Notes: generated by a model from the sequence alone, not told the origin. Numbered from the stretch's first letter, positions 38,144-47,918 are shown. The stretch: 64,000 nt of DNA from Seleniivibrio woodruffii (GCF_004339245.1 NZ_SMGG01000003.1:1054770-1118769); one strand, 5' to 3'. Made by a program: numbers and translations.

Positions 38144-38168
38144 GTTTAGGACACATCCTTTATATTAC

Positions 38169-38228
38169 GTCATTCTGAACATAGTGAAGAATCTCATTTT
38201 TCAGACTCTTCGTTTCACTCAGAGTGAC
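38169..38228. repeat. REP-like palindrome, family 2, copy 2
   Basis: GTCATTCTGAACATAGTGAA begins an arm that pairs imperfectly with the arm ending CTCAGAGTGAC. Same family as 1017-1073. Confidence 0.7.
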
Positions 38229-38332
38229 TGCAAGATAGTGTCACAGCTTAGGCTTTAGCTAACTACAGTCGCATAATGATTGATAATCTGTGTGAATGAT
38301 TTAAAATAAACGGTTAGGCTGGTCATATTTGA

Positions 38333-38367
38333 TGAGATTGCCATAGCATTTCAGGCTTCGCAATGAC
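38333..38367. repeat. REP-like family 3, half copy, at the glycosyltransferase 5' end
   Basis: Begins GAGATTGCCATAGC and ends CTTCGCAATGAC, matching the left arm at 18125. It contains an ATG (38363) in frame with the glycosyltransferase. The rest of the 38229-38332 gap holds no confident promoter. Confidence 0.65.
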
Positions 38368-38380
38368 GGTGAAAAACTCT

Positions 38381-39427
38381 ATGAACATCTGTTTTATCAA
38401 CTTCAACAAACGCTGGGGCGGCGTTAAGACCTGGACAATAGACTACGGAACTCAGCTTGTCAGAAGAGGGCATAAGGTCACTGCGATAGTCCGTCCGGAC
38501 ACCCCGTTCGTTCAGAAATGCATAGACGCAGGGTTTGAGACCATCACCATGCGCCCCGGTATGAAGTATAATCCGGTGACAATAGCGAAGATATATTCAG
38601 TGCTCAAAAGCAGAAACATCGATGCCGCAGTGGTGAACATTTCAAAGGATGTCAACATCGGCGCCGTTGCATGCAGACTGGCGGGTGTGCCGGTTTATCA
38701 CCGTGTGGGACTTCCTCAGGACTATAAAAACACTGCTGAGGAAAGATTTCTTCATGGGTTAATAAAAGGAATAATAGTTCCCAGTCAGGGACTTAAAGAT
38801 GATATATCGAAACTGCCCTGGATGCGTAAAGGGATAATCAGCGTGCTGTACAACAGCAAGGACAGAGAGAAATTTGCTGAAAAACAGCACGGAGAGCAGG
38901 AGACTGTGACCATAGGCGTTACCAGTCAGCTCTCTGTTACAAAGGGGCATATTTACCTTATCGATGCGGCCAAAATGCTCCGTGATGCCGGAATGAAATT
39001 CCGCTTAAAGATAGCCGGAACGGGCGGCGGAGAGGCCGATATTAAAAAATATGCAGAAGAGAAGGGTGTGGATGCGGAGTTCTGCGGATTTCAGACCGAC
39101 GTGCCCGCTTTTCTCCAAACCCTTGATATTTTCGCATTGCCCAGTCTTGAGGAGAACTTTCCCAACACTCTGCTGGAGGCCATGTTCACAGGGCTTCCGT
39201 GTGTTGCGTTCAATGCCGGAGCTGTCCGTGAGATGACGGGGGATTCCTGCATCATCCTTGAGAAGAAGGACACCCAGAGACTCTACGCCGCACTGAAAAC
39301 CTTCATACTCAGCGCAGAACAGCGCAGGATATACGGACAGGCGGCAAGGAGAAGATGTCTGGATATGTTTGACATCGAGAAAAATACGTCTAAACTTGAA
39401 AAAATTCTCAGCGGAGAGGTGATATGA
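38381..39427 (+). CDS. Glycosyltransferase, GT4 family
   Basis: 348 residues with the GT-B fold: N-terminal Rossmann half (ICFINFNKRWGGVKTW, with a GG loop) and C-terminal nucleotide-sugar half with the retaining EX7E motif in EENFPNTLLEAM. Likely builds a surface polysaccharide or LPS core; donor and acceptor cannot be read. The start is placed at 38381 because the earlier ATG at 38363 lies in a dispersed repeat. Neither has a strong ribosome site. First of four closely packed genes (4-nt overlap with the next). Confidence 0.88.
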   Translation: MNICFINFNKRWGGVKTWTIDYGTQLVRRGHKVTAIVRPDTPFVQKCIDAGFETITMRPGMKYNPVTIAKIYSVLKSRNIDAAVVNISKDVNIGAVACRLAGVPVYHRVGLPQDYKNTAEERFLHGLIKGIIVPSQGLKDDISKLPWMRKGIISVLYNSKDREKFAEKQHGEQETVTIGVTSQLSVTKGHIYLIDAAKMLRDAGMKFRLKIAGTGGGEADIKKYAEEKGVDAEFCGFQTDVPAFLQTLDIFALPSLEENFPNTLLEAMFTGLPCVAFNAGAVREMTGDSCIILEKKDTQRLYAALKTFILSAEQRRIYGQAARRRCLDMFDIEKNTSKLEKILSGEVI

Positions 39428-40029
39428 CCGTTCAGTCCTCAATAGCGTTTGTGCTTGCAATGTCCCTGTTTGTGGCCAGTCCCGGTCCGGGTGCGCTCGG
39501 TCTGGTGGCCGAAACTATGAAATACGGGCTGAAAAGTGCCGGATTCTACATTTTTGGAATGATTCTGGGTGATATGGTCTATCTCACATTCGCAGTTTTT
39601 GGTCTCGCCGCCGTGGCATCGGTAATGGGCGAGGCGTTCATGTACATCCGCATAGCGGGCGGCATATATCTGCTGTATCTTGGGATAAAGCTCATTCTGG
39701 CAAAGGAATCCAAGCCTGAAAAGACGGTACCCAGCAAGAAGGGCAGATTTCTCGGCGGATTCTTTATAACCATCACTAACCCCAAGGTAATTATATTTTA
39801 CTGCGGTTTCCTGCCGAACTTCATGGATCTGACAAGGCTTACCCTGACCGATGCCATGGTCACGGCAGTTCTGGTGGCGTTTGTAATCAGTGCAGTGATG
39901 GGCTCATATGCGGTAGTTGCCCACAGAACCGGAAAGTTTCTGACGGGCAGAGGCGGGTTGAACCTTAACCGTGCGGCGGGAGCGGCTCTCATCGGCACGG
40001 GTTCATTTCTGATTTTCAAAAGACCATGA
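39424..40029 (+). CDS. LysE/RhtB-family amino-acid exporter
   Basis: 201-residue inner-membrane protein with about six hydrophobic segments. The family's N-terminal motif ASPGPGALGLVAETMKYGLK (residues 18-37) and the ITNPKVIIFY segment near 117 are clear. Exports amino acids or related small molecules; the substrate is not predictable. Overlaps the glycosyltransferase stop by ATGA and the next gene by 4 nt. Confidence 0.9.
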   Translation: MTVQSSIAFVLAMSLFVASPGPGALGLVAETMKYGLKSAGFYIFGMILGDMVYLTFAVFGLAAVASVMGEAFMYIRIAGGIYLLYLGIKLILAKESKPEKTVPSKKGRFLGGFFITITNPKVIIFYCGFLPNFMDLTRLTLTDAMVTAVLVAFVISAVMGSYAVVAHRTGKFLTGRGGLNLNRAAGAALIGTGSFLIFKRP

Positions 40030-40736
40030 CCAACGACAGCATAATAAAGCCTGAAATACTCATCTGTCAGCCGGCCGACGGTTTCCGCTTCGGTGTGGAT
40101 TCGGTCTATCTGGCTTGGTTCGCACAGGTTTCGGGTAAGAAGCGTATTATAGATATCGGCTCCGGCAGCGGGGTTATCTCGGCACTTCTGGCCGGCCTGA
40201 AAAGGGTGGGGCAGATAGATGCGGCGGAGATGCAGGCTCCGATGTTCAGCTGTCTTGAGAGGACTGTTGAGCAGTGCGGACTGGGACATATCATAAAGCC
40301 GCTGAACGTGGATATCCGCAATTACAGACCGGATTTCCAGTATGATGCGGCGGTGTGCAACCCTCCCTACAGAGACCCTTCCAGCGGCAAGGTTCCGCAG
40401 GATGAAACGGAACTGAATGCCCGTTTCACAACAACCATGAATGCGGACCACCTTTTTTCTTTCTGCCGCAGCTTTTTAAAGTTCGGCGCAAGCCTTTTCC
40501 TCAGCTACGATGCGGACATGATGCCCGCGCTGTTCGATGCGGGCTTCAGATACGGTTTCGAGGCAAAAAGGCTGATGGCTGTGTGTCCGGACATCAATAT
40601 CAAGCCCAAAGTAGTGCTCATGGAGTTCCGCAAAGGGGGCAAGCGTGAACTCTCTTTCGAACCGCCGCTTTTTCAGAAGATAAACGGCGAACCCTCCCCG
40701 CTCCACACAAAAATATTTAAAGGTGAATGGGAATGA
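40026..40736 (+). CDS. N6-adenine-type methyltransferase, TrmN6 (YfiC)-like
   Basis: 236 residues, SAM-dependent class I fold. SAM loop IDIGSGSGVISALLAG near 40-55 and the amino-methyltransferase motif NPPY (AAVCNPPYRDPSSGK, near 113). The N-terminal ILICQPADGFRFGVDSVYLA is the family opening seen in tRNA1-Val A37 N6-methyltransferases. A tRNA target is inferred from that likeness. It overlaps the next RNA methyltransferase gene. Confidence 0.82.
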   Translation: MTNDSIIKPEILICQPADGFRFGVDSVYLAWFAQVSGKKRIIDIGSGSGVISALLAGLKRVGQIDAAEMQAPMFSCLERTVEQCGLGHIIKPLNVDIRNYRPDFQYDAAVCNPPYRDPSSGKVPQDETELNARFTTTMNADHLFSFCRSFLKFGASLFLSYDADMMPALFDAGFRYGFEAKRLMAVCPDINIKPKVVLMEFRKGGKRELSFEPPLFQKINGEPSPLHTKIFKGEWE

Positions 40737-41896
40737 CATACGAAACATACATAAAAGACACGGCATACGGCGGCTACGGAGTGGGCACAATGCCCGACGG
40801 CCGTGTGGTGTTCATCCCCCATACGGTGGAGGGCGATACGGTCAGCTATGAAGTGGTTGATGACAAAAAGAATTTTACATACGGAAGCCTTAAGGAGATT
40901 CTTACCGCCTCCGATAAGCGGGGCGAAAAATACTGCCCCCATTTGGGAGTCTGCGGCGGCTGTACATTCGGCCATATAGCTGCGGAGCACCAGACCGCCA
41001 TAAAGAAGAACTTTGTACTGCATCAGCTGAAAAAAGCGGGAATATCACATCCGGAACCTGCCGTTCTGTCGGCAGACTTAAAAGAGTTCAGAAATCGTGC
41101 CACTTTCCGCATCCGGGACGGAAAGATAGGCTTTTTTAAGTTCAAATCCAACGATTTTCTGCCTGTGGACAACTGTCCTGTGATAAAACACGGCATAGTC
41201 CATAAATCGAAAGCACTGGCCTATGGTCTTAAAGGAAATTATGAGCTTTATGTTACGGAGAATGAGAACGGTCAGGCTTTGGGCAGAGTTGACGGAAATG
41301 TTGATAATATCAGAGATTTTGCAGGGCTTGAGACTGAAAACGGCATAAAAGGACTCAGAAATATCCTGTTTGATACCAAATACGGTGCATTCCATGCGGG
41401 ATTCGGTACGTTTTTGCAGGGAAACAGATATCTTTCAGGTCATCTTCAGGATTTTGTATATGATAATACAAAAGGTGAGAACGCTCTGGAGCTTTACTGC
41501 GGAGCTGGATTTCTGACTCTGGCACTTGCCAGGACCTGCAAAAAGGTCACTGCCTCTGAGATTTCCAGAGATTCCATCGCTCTTGCAAAAAGAATGGGGC
41601 TTGAGAACGTCAACTGGATAGCATCTGCCAGCGAAGGGCTTCTTTTCAGGCTTAAAGAGCGTTATGACACTATCCTTGTCGATCCGCCCAGAACAGGGCT
41701 TGATAAGAAAGTGACTGACTTCATAAAGAACAGCGGTGCAAAGACCGTGGTCTATATCTCATGCAGTCCCGACACACTTGCCAGAGACCTGAAAAGGCTT
41801 TCGGAGAAATACAGTGTCGCAAAACTGGATATAGTGGATATGTTCCCCGGCTCATACCATGTGGAGAGCTGCTGTCTGCTTAAGCTCAATGCCTGA
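40733..41896 (+). CDS. RNA 5-methyluridine methyltransferase, RumA/RlmD family
   Basis: 387 residues from ATG 40733 (ATGA overlap; an ATG at 40727 is equally possible). N-terminal TRAM-like beta barrel, then an Fe-S cysteine cluster (CPHLGVCGGCTFGH near 64-77, with a further C in NCPVI), SAM loop ELYCGAGFLTLALA and the catalytic region VDPPRTGLDKK and YISCSPDTLARDL, where the nucleophilic cysteine lies. The target is probably 23S rRNA U747 or U1939; which one cannot be told from sequence. Its 3' end overlaps the convergent transporter gene by 11 bp. Confidence 0.9.
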   Translation: MTYETYIKDTAYGGYGVGTMPDGRVVFIPHTVEGDTVSYEVVDDKKNFTYGSLKEILTASDKRGEKYCPHLGVCGGCTFGHIAAEHQTAIKKNFVLHQLKKAGISHPEPAVLSADLKEFRNRATFRIRDGKIGFFKFKSNDFLPVDNCPVIKHGIVHKSKALAYGLKGNYELYVTENENGQALGRVDGNVDNIRDFAGLETENGIKGLRNILFDTKYGAFHAGFGTFLQGNRYLSGHLQDFVYDNTKGENALELYCGAGFLTLALARTCKKVTASEISRDSIALAKRMGLENVNWIASASEGLLFRLKERYDTILVDPPRTGLDKKVTDFIKNSGAKTVVYISCSPDTLARDLKRLSEKYSVAKLDIVDMFPGSYHVESCCLLKLNA

Positions 41897-42788
41897 GTGC
41901 CAGAAGGCTGTTCAGTGTCATTCCGGCGATTATGAGGACGATGCCCGCCGCACCTGCGTGGTTCGGCAGTGCGTCCCCCAGAAAGATTATTCCGGCTATG
42001 AGGGCGAACACGACCTCTAGTGACTGCGCCGACTCCACAAGAGCAAGCTGTTTAATGTCCGTTTTTGCCAGATCGGTGGCTTTGAAATAGAGAAAGGTCG
42101 CAACCACCCCTGAAAAGAGGGCAACCAGAAAGCTCTGGAAAACCTGATTTGCAGAGGGTGCGTCCAGCTTAAAAGCGCCGTATGCGGCCATAAGGATCCA
42201 CAGCGGCATTGTGCAAAGCGTCATGCCGTATATACGCTCGATGGTTGAGATGTCGCTTCCGCATGCCGCCATCATCTTTCTGTTGCCCAGCGGGTACGCT
42301 ATGGCAGCTATGAGGATGGGAATCAGCGTCAGCAGTGAATTTTCCGGGTCAAAACCGGAAACTCCCTGAAACTGGAGCAGAAAAACACCCGCAAGTATAA
42401 TGAAGGATGCGGCAAGATTCCGCATGGATATTTTTGAGCCGAATAGCGGAGCCATCAGCACGCCCATGACTATCGTAACCTGCCATAGCGCGGCCAGAAG
42501 CCATGCTTCGCCATGGTCGCCTGCGAAAACCAGAAGGGTGTAAAACAGTCCGAAGCCGGTCATGCTCCATGTAAACCATTGAAATGTATTGTTCATTATT
42601 TCGCTGTGTATGTTGCTGAACCCGTATTGCCGTCCCACAATCACTGCCAGCATGGGCAGAGTGAAGAAATAGCGCAGAGATGCGCTCCATATCCAGTGGC
42701 CGCCGGAAAGGTGCATGCTTCTGTTCAGAATGAAGGTGAAAGCGAAGAAGAAAACTCCGGCAGTGCCGTAAAAAAGTGCTTTATTCAT
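41886..42788 (-). CDS. DMT-superfamily transporter (EamA/EmrE-like)
   Basis: 300-residue inner-membrane protein with about ten hydrophobic helices in two repeats of five. Resembles the Pfam multidrug-resistance efflux (EmrE) group within the drug/metabolite transporter superfamily. Substrate unknown. Single gene; its end overlaps the converging methyltransferase gene. Confidence 0.82.
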   Translation of the reverse strand: MNKALFYGTAGVFFFAFTFILNRSMHLSGGHWIWSASLRYFFTLPMLAVIVGRQYGFSNIHSEIMNNTFQWFTWSMTGFGLFYTLLVFAGDHGEAWLLAALWQVTIVMGVLMAPLFGSKISMRNLAASFIILAGVFLLQFQGVSGFDPENSLLTLIPILIAAIAYPLGNRKMMAACGSDISTIERIYGMTLCTMPLWILMAAYGAFKLDAPSANQVFQSFLVALFSGVVATFLYFKATDLAKTDIKQLALVESAQSLEVVFALIAGIIFLGDALPNHAGAAGIVLIIAGMTLNSLLALRH

Positions 42789-42987
42789 ATTGAAAATCTT
42801 CTTTTTTAAGTAATATGTCGGGCAAAACTATACAAAATCTATAGCAGATTTAGGGATAGAATCAATTATTACATTTACAGATATTAAAAAGCGGCTGATG
42901 CTGTGAAGTTTCGCTGAATATTGTTTAATGAAACTGTATTATTATGTCTAGGATTATCAATAAGTTAATCCTATTATTATATAGCTC

Positions 42988-43016
42988 TTGACTGTAAAAT
43001 TAACTTTCTTTATCAT
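42988..43016 (+). promoter_or_regulatory. Sigma-70-type promoter for the liv operon
   Basis: TTGACT (42988-42993), 17-bp spacer, TATCAT (43011-43016). An AGGAGG ribosome site follows at 43046-43051, close to the livK ATG. The rest of the 42789-43054 gap is AT-rich without other features. Confidence 0.6.
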
Positions 43017-43054
43017 CTTGATTTACGCTTGAAGAGATACCATAGGAGGAAAAT

Positions 43055-44233
43055 ATGAAGAAACTGCTTCTGTTTGCCGTTCTTTCGGCAATGTTCGTGT
43101 TCGCAGGATGCAGCCAGAAACCCAAGGAAGAGGCTAAACCTGCCGAATCAGCTCCCGCTGAAGCTGCCGCACCCGCAGCCGCTACAGGCGACGTTATCAA
43201 AATAGGTGTTGCAGGCGCACATTCCGGCGACCTTGCATCCTACGGTCTTCCCTCTGTTAAAGCAGCCGAATTCGTTGTTAAAGCTGTTAACGAAAAAGGC
43301 GGCCTGCTTGGCAAAAAAGTTGAACTTGTTGTTGTTGACGACGTTTGCAAGCCTGAAGTAGCTGTCAGCTCTGCGAACAAACTTGTTTCCGAGCATGTTG
43401 TTGCCGTTCTCGGCCACATTTGCTCCGGCGCAACAAAAGCGGCTCTGGGCACATATCTTGCGGCTAAAATCCCCGTTATGTCTCCCTCTGCAACAAGCCC
43501 CGAACTTACTAAGTCCGGCGAATATCCTAACTTCTTCAGAACAATCGCTCCCGACGATTCTCAGGCAAGACTTGAGATCGACTACATCACTAACGTTCTG
43601 AAACTTAAGAAAATTGCAATCATCCATGACAAAGGCGACTATGGTAAAGGTCTTGCTGAATTTGCGAAAGGTTTCGCTGAAGCTGACAAGAAGCTTGAAA
43701 TCGTTCTTTATGAAGGTATCACTCCCGGTGCGGTTGACTACTCTGCAATAGTTCAGAAGATCAAACAGTCCGGCGCAGAAGCTGTTCTTTACGGCGGATA
43801 CCACCCCGAAGCTGCTAAGATCGTTACTCTTCTTGCTAAGAAAAAACTGAACGTTAAGTTTGTTTCTGACGACGGCGTTAAAGATGACACATTCATCAAA
43901 GTTGCCGGCGCATTTGCAGAAGGCGTTTATGCGACAGGTCCCAAAGACGTGTCTAAAAACCCCCTCGCAATCGAAGCTAACAAGAAGCATAAAGATGCAT
44001 TCGGCGAAGATCCCGGTGCATTCTACCTTAACGCTTACACTGCTATGCTTGCCATCACAAACGCAATCGAAAAAGCAGGCTCAACTGACTTTGATAAACT
44101 CACTAACGCTCTGAGAACCAACGATGTTGAAACACCCATCGGTAAAATCAAGTTCGACGAGAAAGGTGACGCCATCGGTGCGGAATTCTCTGTTTACCAG
44201 GTTCAGAACGGCGCATACGTCGAAGTACAGTAA
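43055..44233 (+). CDS. livK: Branched-chain amino-acid ABC transporter, substrate-binding lipoprotein
   Basis: 392 residues. A lipoprotein signal ends in VFAGC (lipidated C19), followed by an Ala/Pro/Glu-rich linker (about 24-48) and a type I periplasmic-binding fold beginning IKIGVAGAHSGDLASYG. It captures Leu/Ile/Val or a related ligand for LivHMGF; family members also bind urea, amides or aromatic compounds, so specificity is not certain. The terminator right after it will lower expression of the downstream genes, as is usual for binding proteins. Confidence 0.93.
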   Translation: MKKLLLFAVLSAMFVFAGCSQKPKEEAKPAESAPAEAAAPAAATGDVIKIGVAGAHSGDLASYGLPSVKAAEFVVKAVNEKGGLLGKKVELVVVDDVCKPEVAVSSANKLVSEHVVAVLGHICSGATKAALGTYLAAKIPVMSPSATSPELTKSGEYPNFFRTIAPDDSQARLEIDYITNVLKLKKIAIIHDKGDYGKGLAEFAKGFAEADKKLEIVLYEGITPGAVDYSAIVQKIKQSGAEAVLYGGYHPEAAKIVTLLAKKKLNVKFVSDDGVKDDTFIKVAGAFAEGVYATGPKDVSKNPLAIEANKKHKDAFGEDPGAFYLNAYTAMLAITNAIEKAGSTDFDKLTNALRTNDVETPIGKIKFDEKGDAIGAEFSVYQVQNGAYVEVQ

Positions 44234-44247
44234 CACTTCAAATAATT

Positions 44248-44274
44248 GCGGGGAACGCTTGTTCCCCGCTTTTT
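44248..44274 (+). terminator. Terminator inside the liv operon
   Basis: GCGGGGAAC-gctt-GTTCCCCGC then six T. It lies between livK and livH; partial read-through would give more LivK than permease. Confidence 0.9.
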
Positions 44275-44308
44275 TATTCCTGCTTGATTACACCATAAAG
44301 AGGTTATC

Positions 44309-45211
44309 ATGGATTATTTCCTTGAACTGTTCCTCGGCGGACTGACGAGGGGCAGCATATACGCTCTTATTGCACTCGGATACACTATGGTTTACGGCAT
44401 AGTGCAGCTTATCAACTTCGCCCACGGCGAAATCTACATGATAGGTGCGTTCACAGCCCTCATAGTGTCCAGCGTTCTTACAATAATGGGGCTCAACTCC
44501 GTTGCGATATTAGTGATTGCCACAGCGGCGGCCATAGTTTATTCCTCCGCATACGGTTTTACCGTTGAAAAAATAGCTTATAAACCGCTTAGAAAAGCTC
44601 CGAGGCTTTCGCCTCTGATCAGTGCGATCGGTATGTCCATTTTTCTCCAGAACTATGTGCTGCTTGCACAGACATCCGATTTCCTTCCCTTCCCGAGATT
44701 AATACCCGAGTTCGCCTTTATGGAACCGGTTTCACATATTTTCAGTTCCGCTGAGCTGGTCATAGTGGCAACCACCTTCGTGGTCATGATCCTTCTGACC
44801 GTGTTCATCAAATTTACGAACATAGGCAAGGCCATGAGAGCAACGGCACAGGACAAGACAATGGCTCTGCTCATCGGTATCGACGTTGACAGGGTCATCT
44901 CGGTAACGTTCATCATCGGTTCTTCTCTGGCGGCTCTGGGCGGCGTTCTCATCGCAAACCACATCGGCCAGATCAACTTCTACATAGGCTTCATTGCAGG
45001 CATAAAGGCCTTCACTGCGGCTGTTCTGGGCGGCATCGGCTCTATCCCCGGTGCGGTGCTCGGTGCGCTTATTCTCGGCTGGACAGAGAGCTTTGCAACA
45101 GGATACGTCTCCAGTGACTATGAAGACGTTTTCGCATTCGCTCTTCTGGTGCTTATTCTTATCTTCCGTCCTTCCGGTCTTCTCGGAAAGGCTGAAACCA
45201 AGAAGGTGTAA
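44309..45211 (+). CDS. livH: Branched-chain amino-acid ABC permease
   Basis: 300 residues, about eight membrane segments, with the LivH pattern ALIALGYTMVYGIVQLINFA near the N-terminus and AAVLGGIGSIPGAVLGALIL near the C-terminus. Forms the inner-membrane channel with LivM. Two bases separate it from livM. Confidence 0.95.
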   Translation: MDYFLELFLGGLTRGSIYALIALGYTMVYGIVQLINFAHGEIYMIGAFTALIVSSVLTIMGLNSVAILVIATAAAIVYSSAYGFTVEKIAYKPLRKAPRLSPLISAIGMSIFLQNYVLLAQTSDFLPFPRLIPEFAFMEPVSHIFSSAELVIVATTFVVMILLTVFIKFTNIGKAMRATAQDKTMALLIGIDVDRVISVTFIIGSSLAALGGVLIANHIGQINFYIGFIAGIKAFTAAVLGGIGSIPGAVLGALILGWTESFATGYVSSDYEDVFAFALLVLILIFRPSGLLGKAETKKV

Positions 45212-45213
45212 GC

Positions 45214-46428
45214 ATGGGACAGGAAATAATTAAATCACTCAAAGCGGCCGTATGGTTTATGTTCCTTACGTTTCCCATTATGGTCATTAAGGTCAACACT
45301 GTTTACAAAACGATAGAATGGCGATGGATGAACATGGTCTTCATAGGCGTGGGCGTCTTCGTCGGTTCGTATGTCTGGCGTTATATGCTGGAAAGAAAAG
45401 AGAAACAGGCGGCCAAGAAGGATTTTGTCCCGATAGGCACCCGTGTTCAGGCGTATCTGGAGGCGAACCCTCTGGCAAAAAGAGGACTGCAGGTACTGCT
45501 GCTTATAGGCATGCTGCTGTTCCCCGTTTTCATGAACGCTTATCAGGTGAACATCCTGACTGTGGCTCTGATGTATATCGTTCTGGGTCTCGGTCTTAAC
45601 ATTGTTGTGGGGCTTGCAGGTCTGCTCGACCTCGGCTATGTGGCCTTCTATGCTGTCGGTGCGTATACCTATGCACTGCTCAACACCACCTTCGGACTGT
45701 CCTTCTGGATGGTTCTGCCAATAGGCGGTGCTCTGGCGGCTGTTTTCGGTATCCTGCTCGGTTTCCCCGTGCTTCGTCTGCGCGGCGACTATCTGGCAAT
45801 CGTTACCCTCGGCTTCGGAGAGATAATCCGTCTGGTGCTTGAAAACTGGAACGACTTCTCCCACGGCCCCAGCGGTATCGCAGGCATAGACAAACCCGAT
45901 TTCTTCGGGCTTGAGATGAGCCTTAACCACATGACAGATTCTATCTATTATATGATGGTGGTGTTCACCATCATCACCATATTTTTTGTCGGCAGACTTC
46001 AGAACTCCCGCATCGGCCGTGCATGGCTGGCACTGCGTGAGGACGAGATAGCCTGTCAGGCCATGGGTGTGGGACGTACCAGAACAAAGCTTATGGCTTT
46101 CGCACTGGGAGCGACATGGGCGGGTCTCATGGGCGTTGTTTTCGCCGCAAAGACCTCCTTCATAAACCCTGCGTCGTTCACATTCCTCGAATCGGCCATT
46201 ATCCTTTCAATTGTCGTTCTGGGCGGCATGGGCTCAATCCCCGGTGTTATTCTGGGTGCGCTCATCATGATCCTGCTGCCTGAATACATGAGAACCTTCT
46301 CCGAATACCGTATGATAGTTTTCGGCGGCGCAATGGTTGTTATGATGGTATTCCGCCCTCAGGGACTTGTGAGCAATTTCCGCAGGAAATACTCGTTCCA
46401 CGGTGCGGACGAAAGGCTGGGCGGGTAA
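45214..46428 (+). CDS. livM: Branched-chain amino-acid ABC permease
   Basis: 404 residues. Longer N-terminus with extra membrane segments, then the LivM core (GLNIVVGLAGLLDLGYVAFY, FPVLRLRGDYLAIVTLGFGE). The C-terminal VVLGGMGSIPGVILGALIM matches LivH's loop that contacts the ATPases. Followed at once by livG. Confidence 0.95.
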   Translation: MGQEIIKSLKAAVWFMFLTFPIMVIKVNTVYKTIEWRWMNMVFIGVGVFVGSYVWRYMLERKEKQAAKKDFVPIGTRVQAYLEANPLAKRGLQVLLLIGMLLFPVFMNAYQVNILTVALMYIVLGLGLNIVVGLAGLLDLGYVAFYAVGAYTYALLNTTFGLSFWMVLPIGGALAAVFGILLGFPVLRLRGDYLAIVTLGFGEIIRLVLENWNDFSHGPSGIAGIDKPDFFGLEMSLNHMTDSIYYMMVVFTIITIFFVGRLQNSRIGRAWLALREDEIACQAMGVGRTRTKLMAFALGATWAGLMGVVFAAKTSFINPASFTFLESAIILSIVVLGGMGSIPGVILGALIMILLPEYMRTFSEYRMIVFGGAMVVMMVFRPQGLVSNFRRKYSFHGADERLGG

Positions 46429-46429
46429 T

Positions 46430-47218
46430 ATGGAAAATATTCTTGAAGTAAAAGGACTCACCATGGACTTCGGCGGCTTGCGGGCTGTGGATTCTGTGGA
46501 TTTATATGTTAAAGAGAAAGAGATCGTGGCTCTCATCGGCCCCAACGGAGCAGGAAAAACCACATTCTTCAACTGCGTAACAGGTATCTATACCCCCACA
46601 GGCGGCGATATCCTCGTCCGCTCTAACAAGGGAGATGCCGTGCGCATAAACGGCTTCAAGCCCAACAGGGTCACAGAAAGAGGTCTGGGAAGAACCTTCC
46701 AGAACATCCGCCTGTTCCCCAACATGACCGTGCTTGAAAACGTTATGATCGGTAAGCACTGCCGTCTTTCGGCAAAAATATTCGGCGCACTGTTCCGTGA
46801 CAAAAAGACACGGGCGGAGGAGCTGAAAGCCGCTCAGGAGTGCTACACAATTCTTGAGAAGCTCGGACTTGAAAAAACATGTGACGAGCTGGCGAGCAAC
46901 CTGCCTTACGGCGACCAGAGAAAACTGGAGATAGCAAGGGCACTGGCAACAGAACCCAAAATGCTCCTGCTGGACGAACCTGCCGCAGGTATGAACCCGC
47001 AGGAAACAGTCGAACTTACACATCTTATCCGCAGGATAAGAGATACGGAGCAGATAGCCATTCTGCTTATTGAACATGATATGAAACTTGTTATGAACCT
47101 GTCCGAGCGCATCTATGTTATGGATCACGGACAGAGGATCGCCACCGGAACTCCTGTTGAGATCCGCAACAATCCCGAGGTCATCAAGGCATATCTGGGG
47201 GAGGATATTGATGCTTGA
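46430..47218 (+). CDS. livG: Branched-chain amino-acid ABC ATPase
   Basis: 262 residues from ATG 46430, one base after the livM stop. Walker A GPNGAGKTT, Walker B KMLLLDEPAAGMNP and the LivG-specific inserted segment after RTFQNIRLFPNMTVLENV. The signature is NLPYGDQRKLEIARAL, the relaxed form usual for LivG. Couples ATP hydrolysis to transport. Confidence 0.95.
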   Translation: MENILEVKGLTMDFGGLRAVDSVDLYVKEKEIVALIGPNGAGKTTFFNCVTGIYTPTGGDILVRSNKGDAVRINGFKPNRVTERGLGRTFQNIRLFPNMTVLENVMIGKHCRLSAKIFGALFRDKKTRAEELKAAQECYTILEKLGLEKTCDELASNLPYGDQRKLEIARALATEPKMLLLDEPAAGMNPQETVELTHLIRRIRDTEQIAILLIEHDMKLVMNLSERIYVMDHGQRIATGTPVEIRNNPEVIKAYLGEDIDA

Positions 47219-47918
47219 GATCAGCAACATCAATGCATTTTACGGTAACATTCAGGCTCTGCACGATGTTTCGATAAAGATCAAGCCGGGCGAAATCATA
47301 ACCCTTATCGGTGCAAACGGAGCAGGGAAAACAACTACGCTCATGTCCATCAGCGGCATTGTTCAGCCGAAAACCGGCGAGATACGCTTCAACGGAGAAG
47401 TTATCAGCGGGAAAAAGCCTGACAAGATCGTCCAGATGGGTCTGGCGCACGTTCCCGAGGGAAGACACATCTTCCCCTATCTCACAGTAATGGAGAACCT
47501 TGACCTCGGCGCATATCTGCGCAAGGACAAGGACAACGTTAAAAAAGACCTTGAGCACGTTTTCGACCTCTTCCCGAGGCTGCGTGAAAGAAAGAATCAG
47601 CAGGGCGGAACCCTTTCCGGCGGCGAACAGCAGATGCTTGCCATCTCCCGTGCGCTTATGGCCAGACCAAAAATGCTGCTTCTGGATGAACCTTCTCTGG
47701 GTCTTGCCCCTCTTATAGTTAAGCAGATCTTCGATATCATCAAACGTATCAATCAGGAGGACGGCACAACCATCTTCCTCGTTGAGCAAAACGCAAACCT
47801 TGCCCTTAAGGTGGCTCACAGAGGATATGTTATGGAAAACGGACATATCATCCTTGAGGACGAGGCGCACAAACTGCTGGTGAACGAAGACGTTAAAAAG
47901 GCATATCTGGGGATATAA
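47211..47918 (+). CDS. livF: Branched-chain amino-acid ABC ATPase
   Basis: 235 residues from ATG 47211, overlapping livG by 8 nt. Walker A GANGAGKTT, signature LSGGEQQMLAISRAL, Walker B KMLLLDEPSLGLAP. The AHVPEGRHIFPYLTVMENL stretch is the LivF hallmark. The next gene starts immediately after the stop. Confidence 0.95.
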   Translation: MLEISNINAFYGNIQALHDVSIKIKPGEIITLIGANGAGKTTTLMSISGIVQPKTGEIRFNGEVISGKKPDKIVQMGLAHVPEGRHIFPYLTVMENLDLGAYLRKDKDNVKKDLEHVFDLFPRLRERKNQQGGTLSGGEQQMLAISRALMARPKMLLLDEPSLGLAPLIVKQIFDIIKRINQEDGTTIFLVEQNANLALKVAHRGYVMENGHIILEDEAHKLLVNEDVKKAYLGI

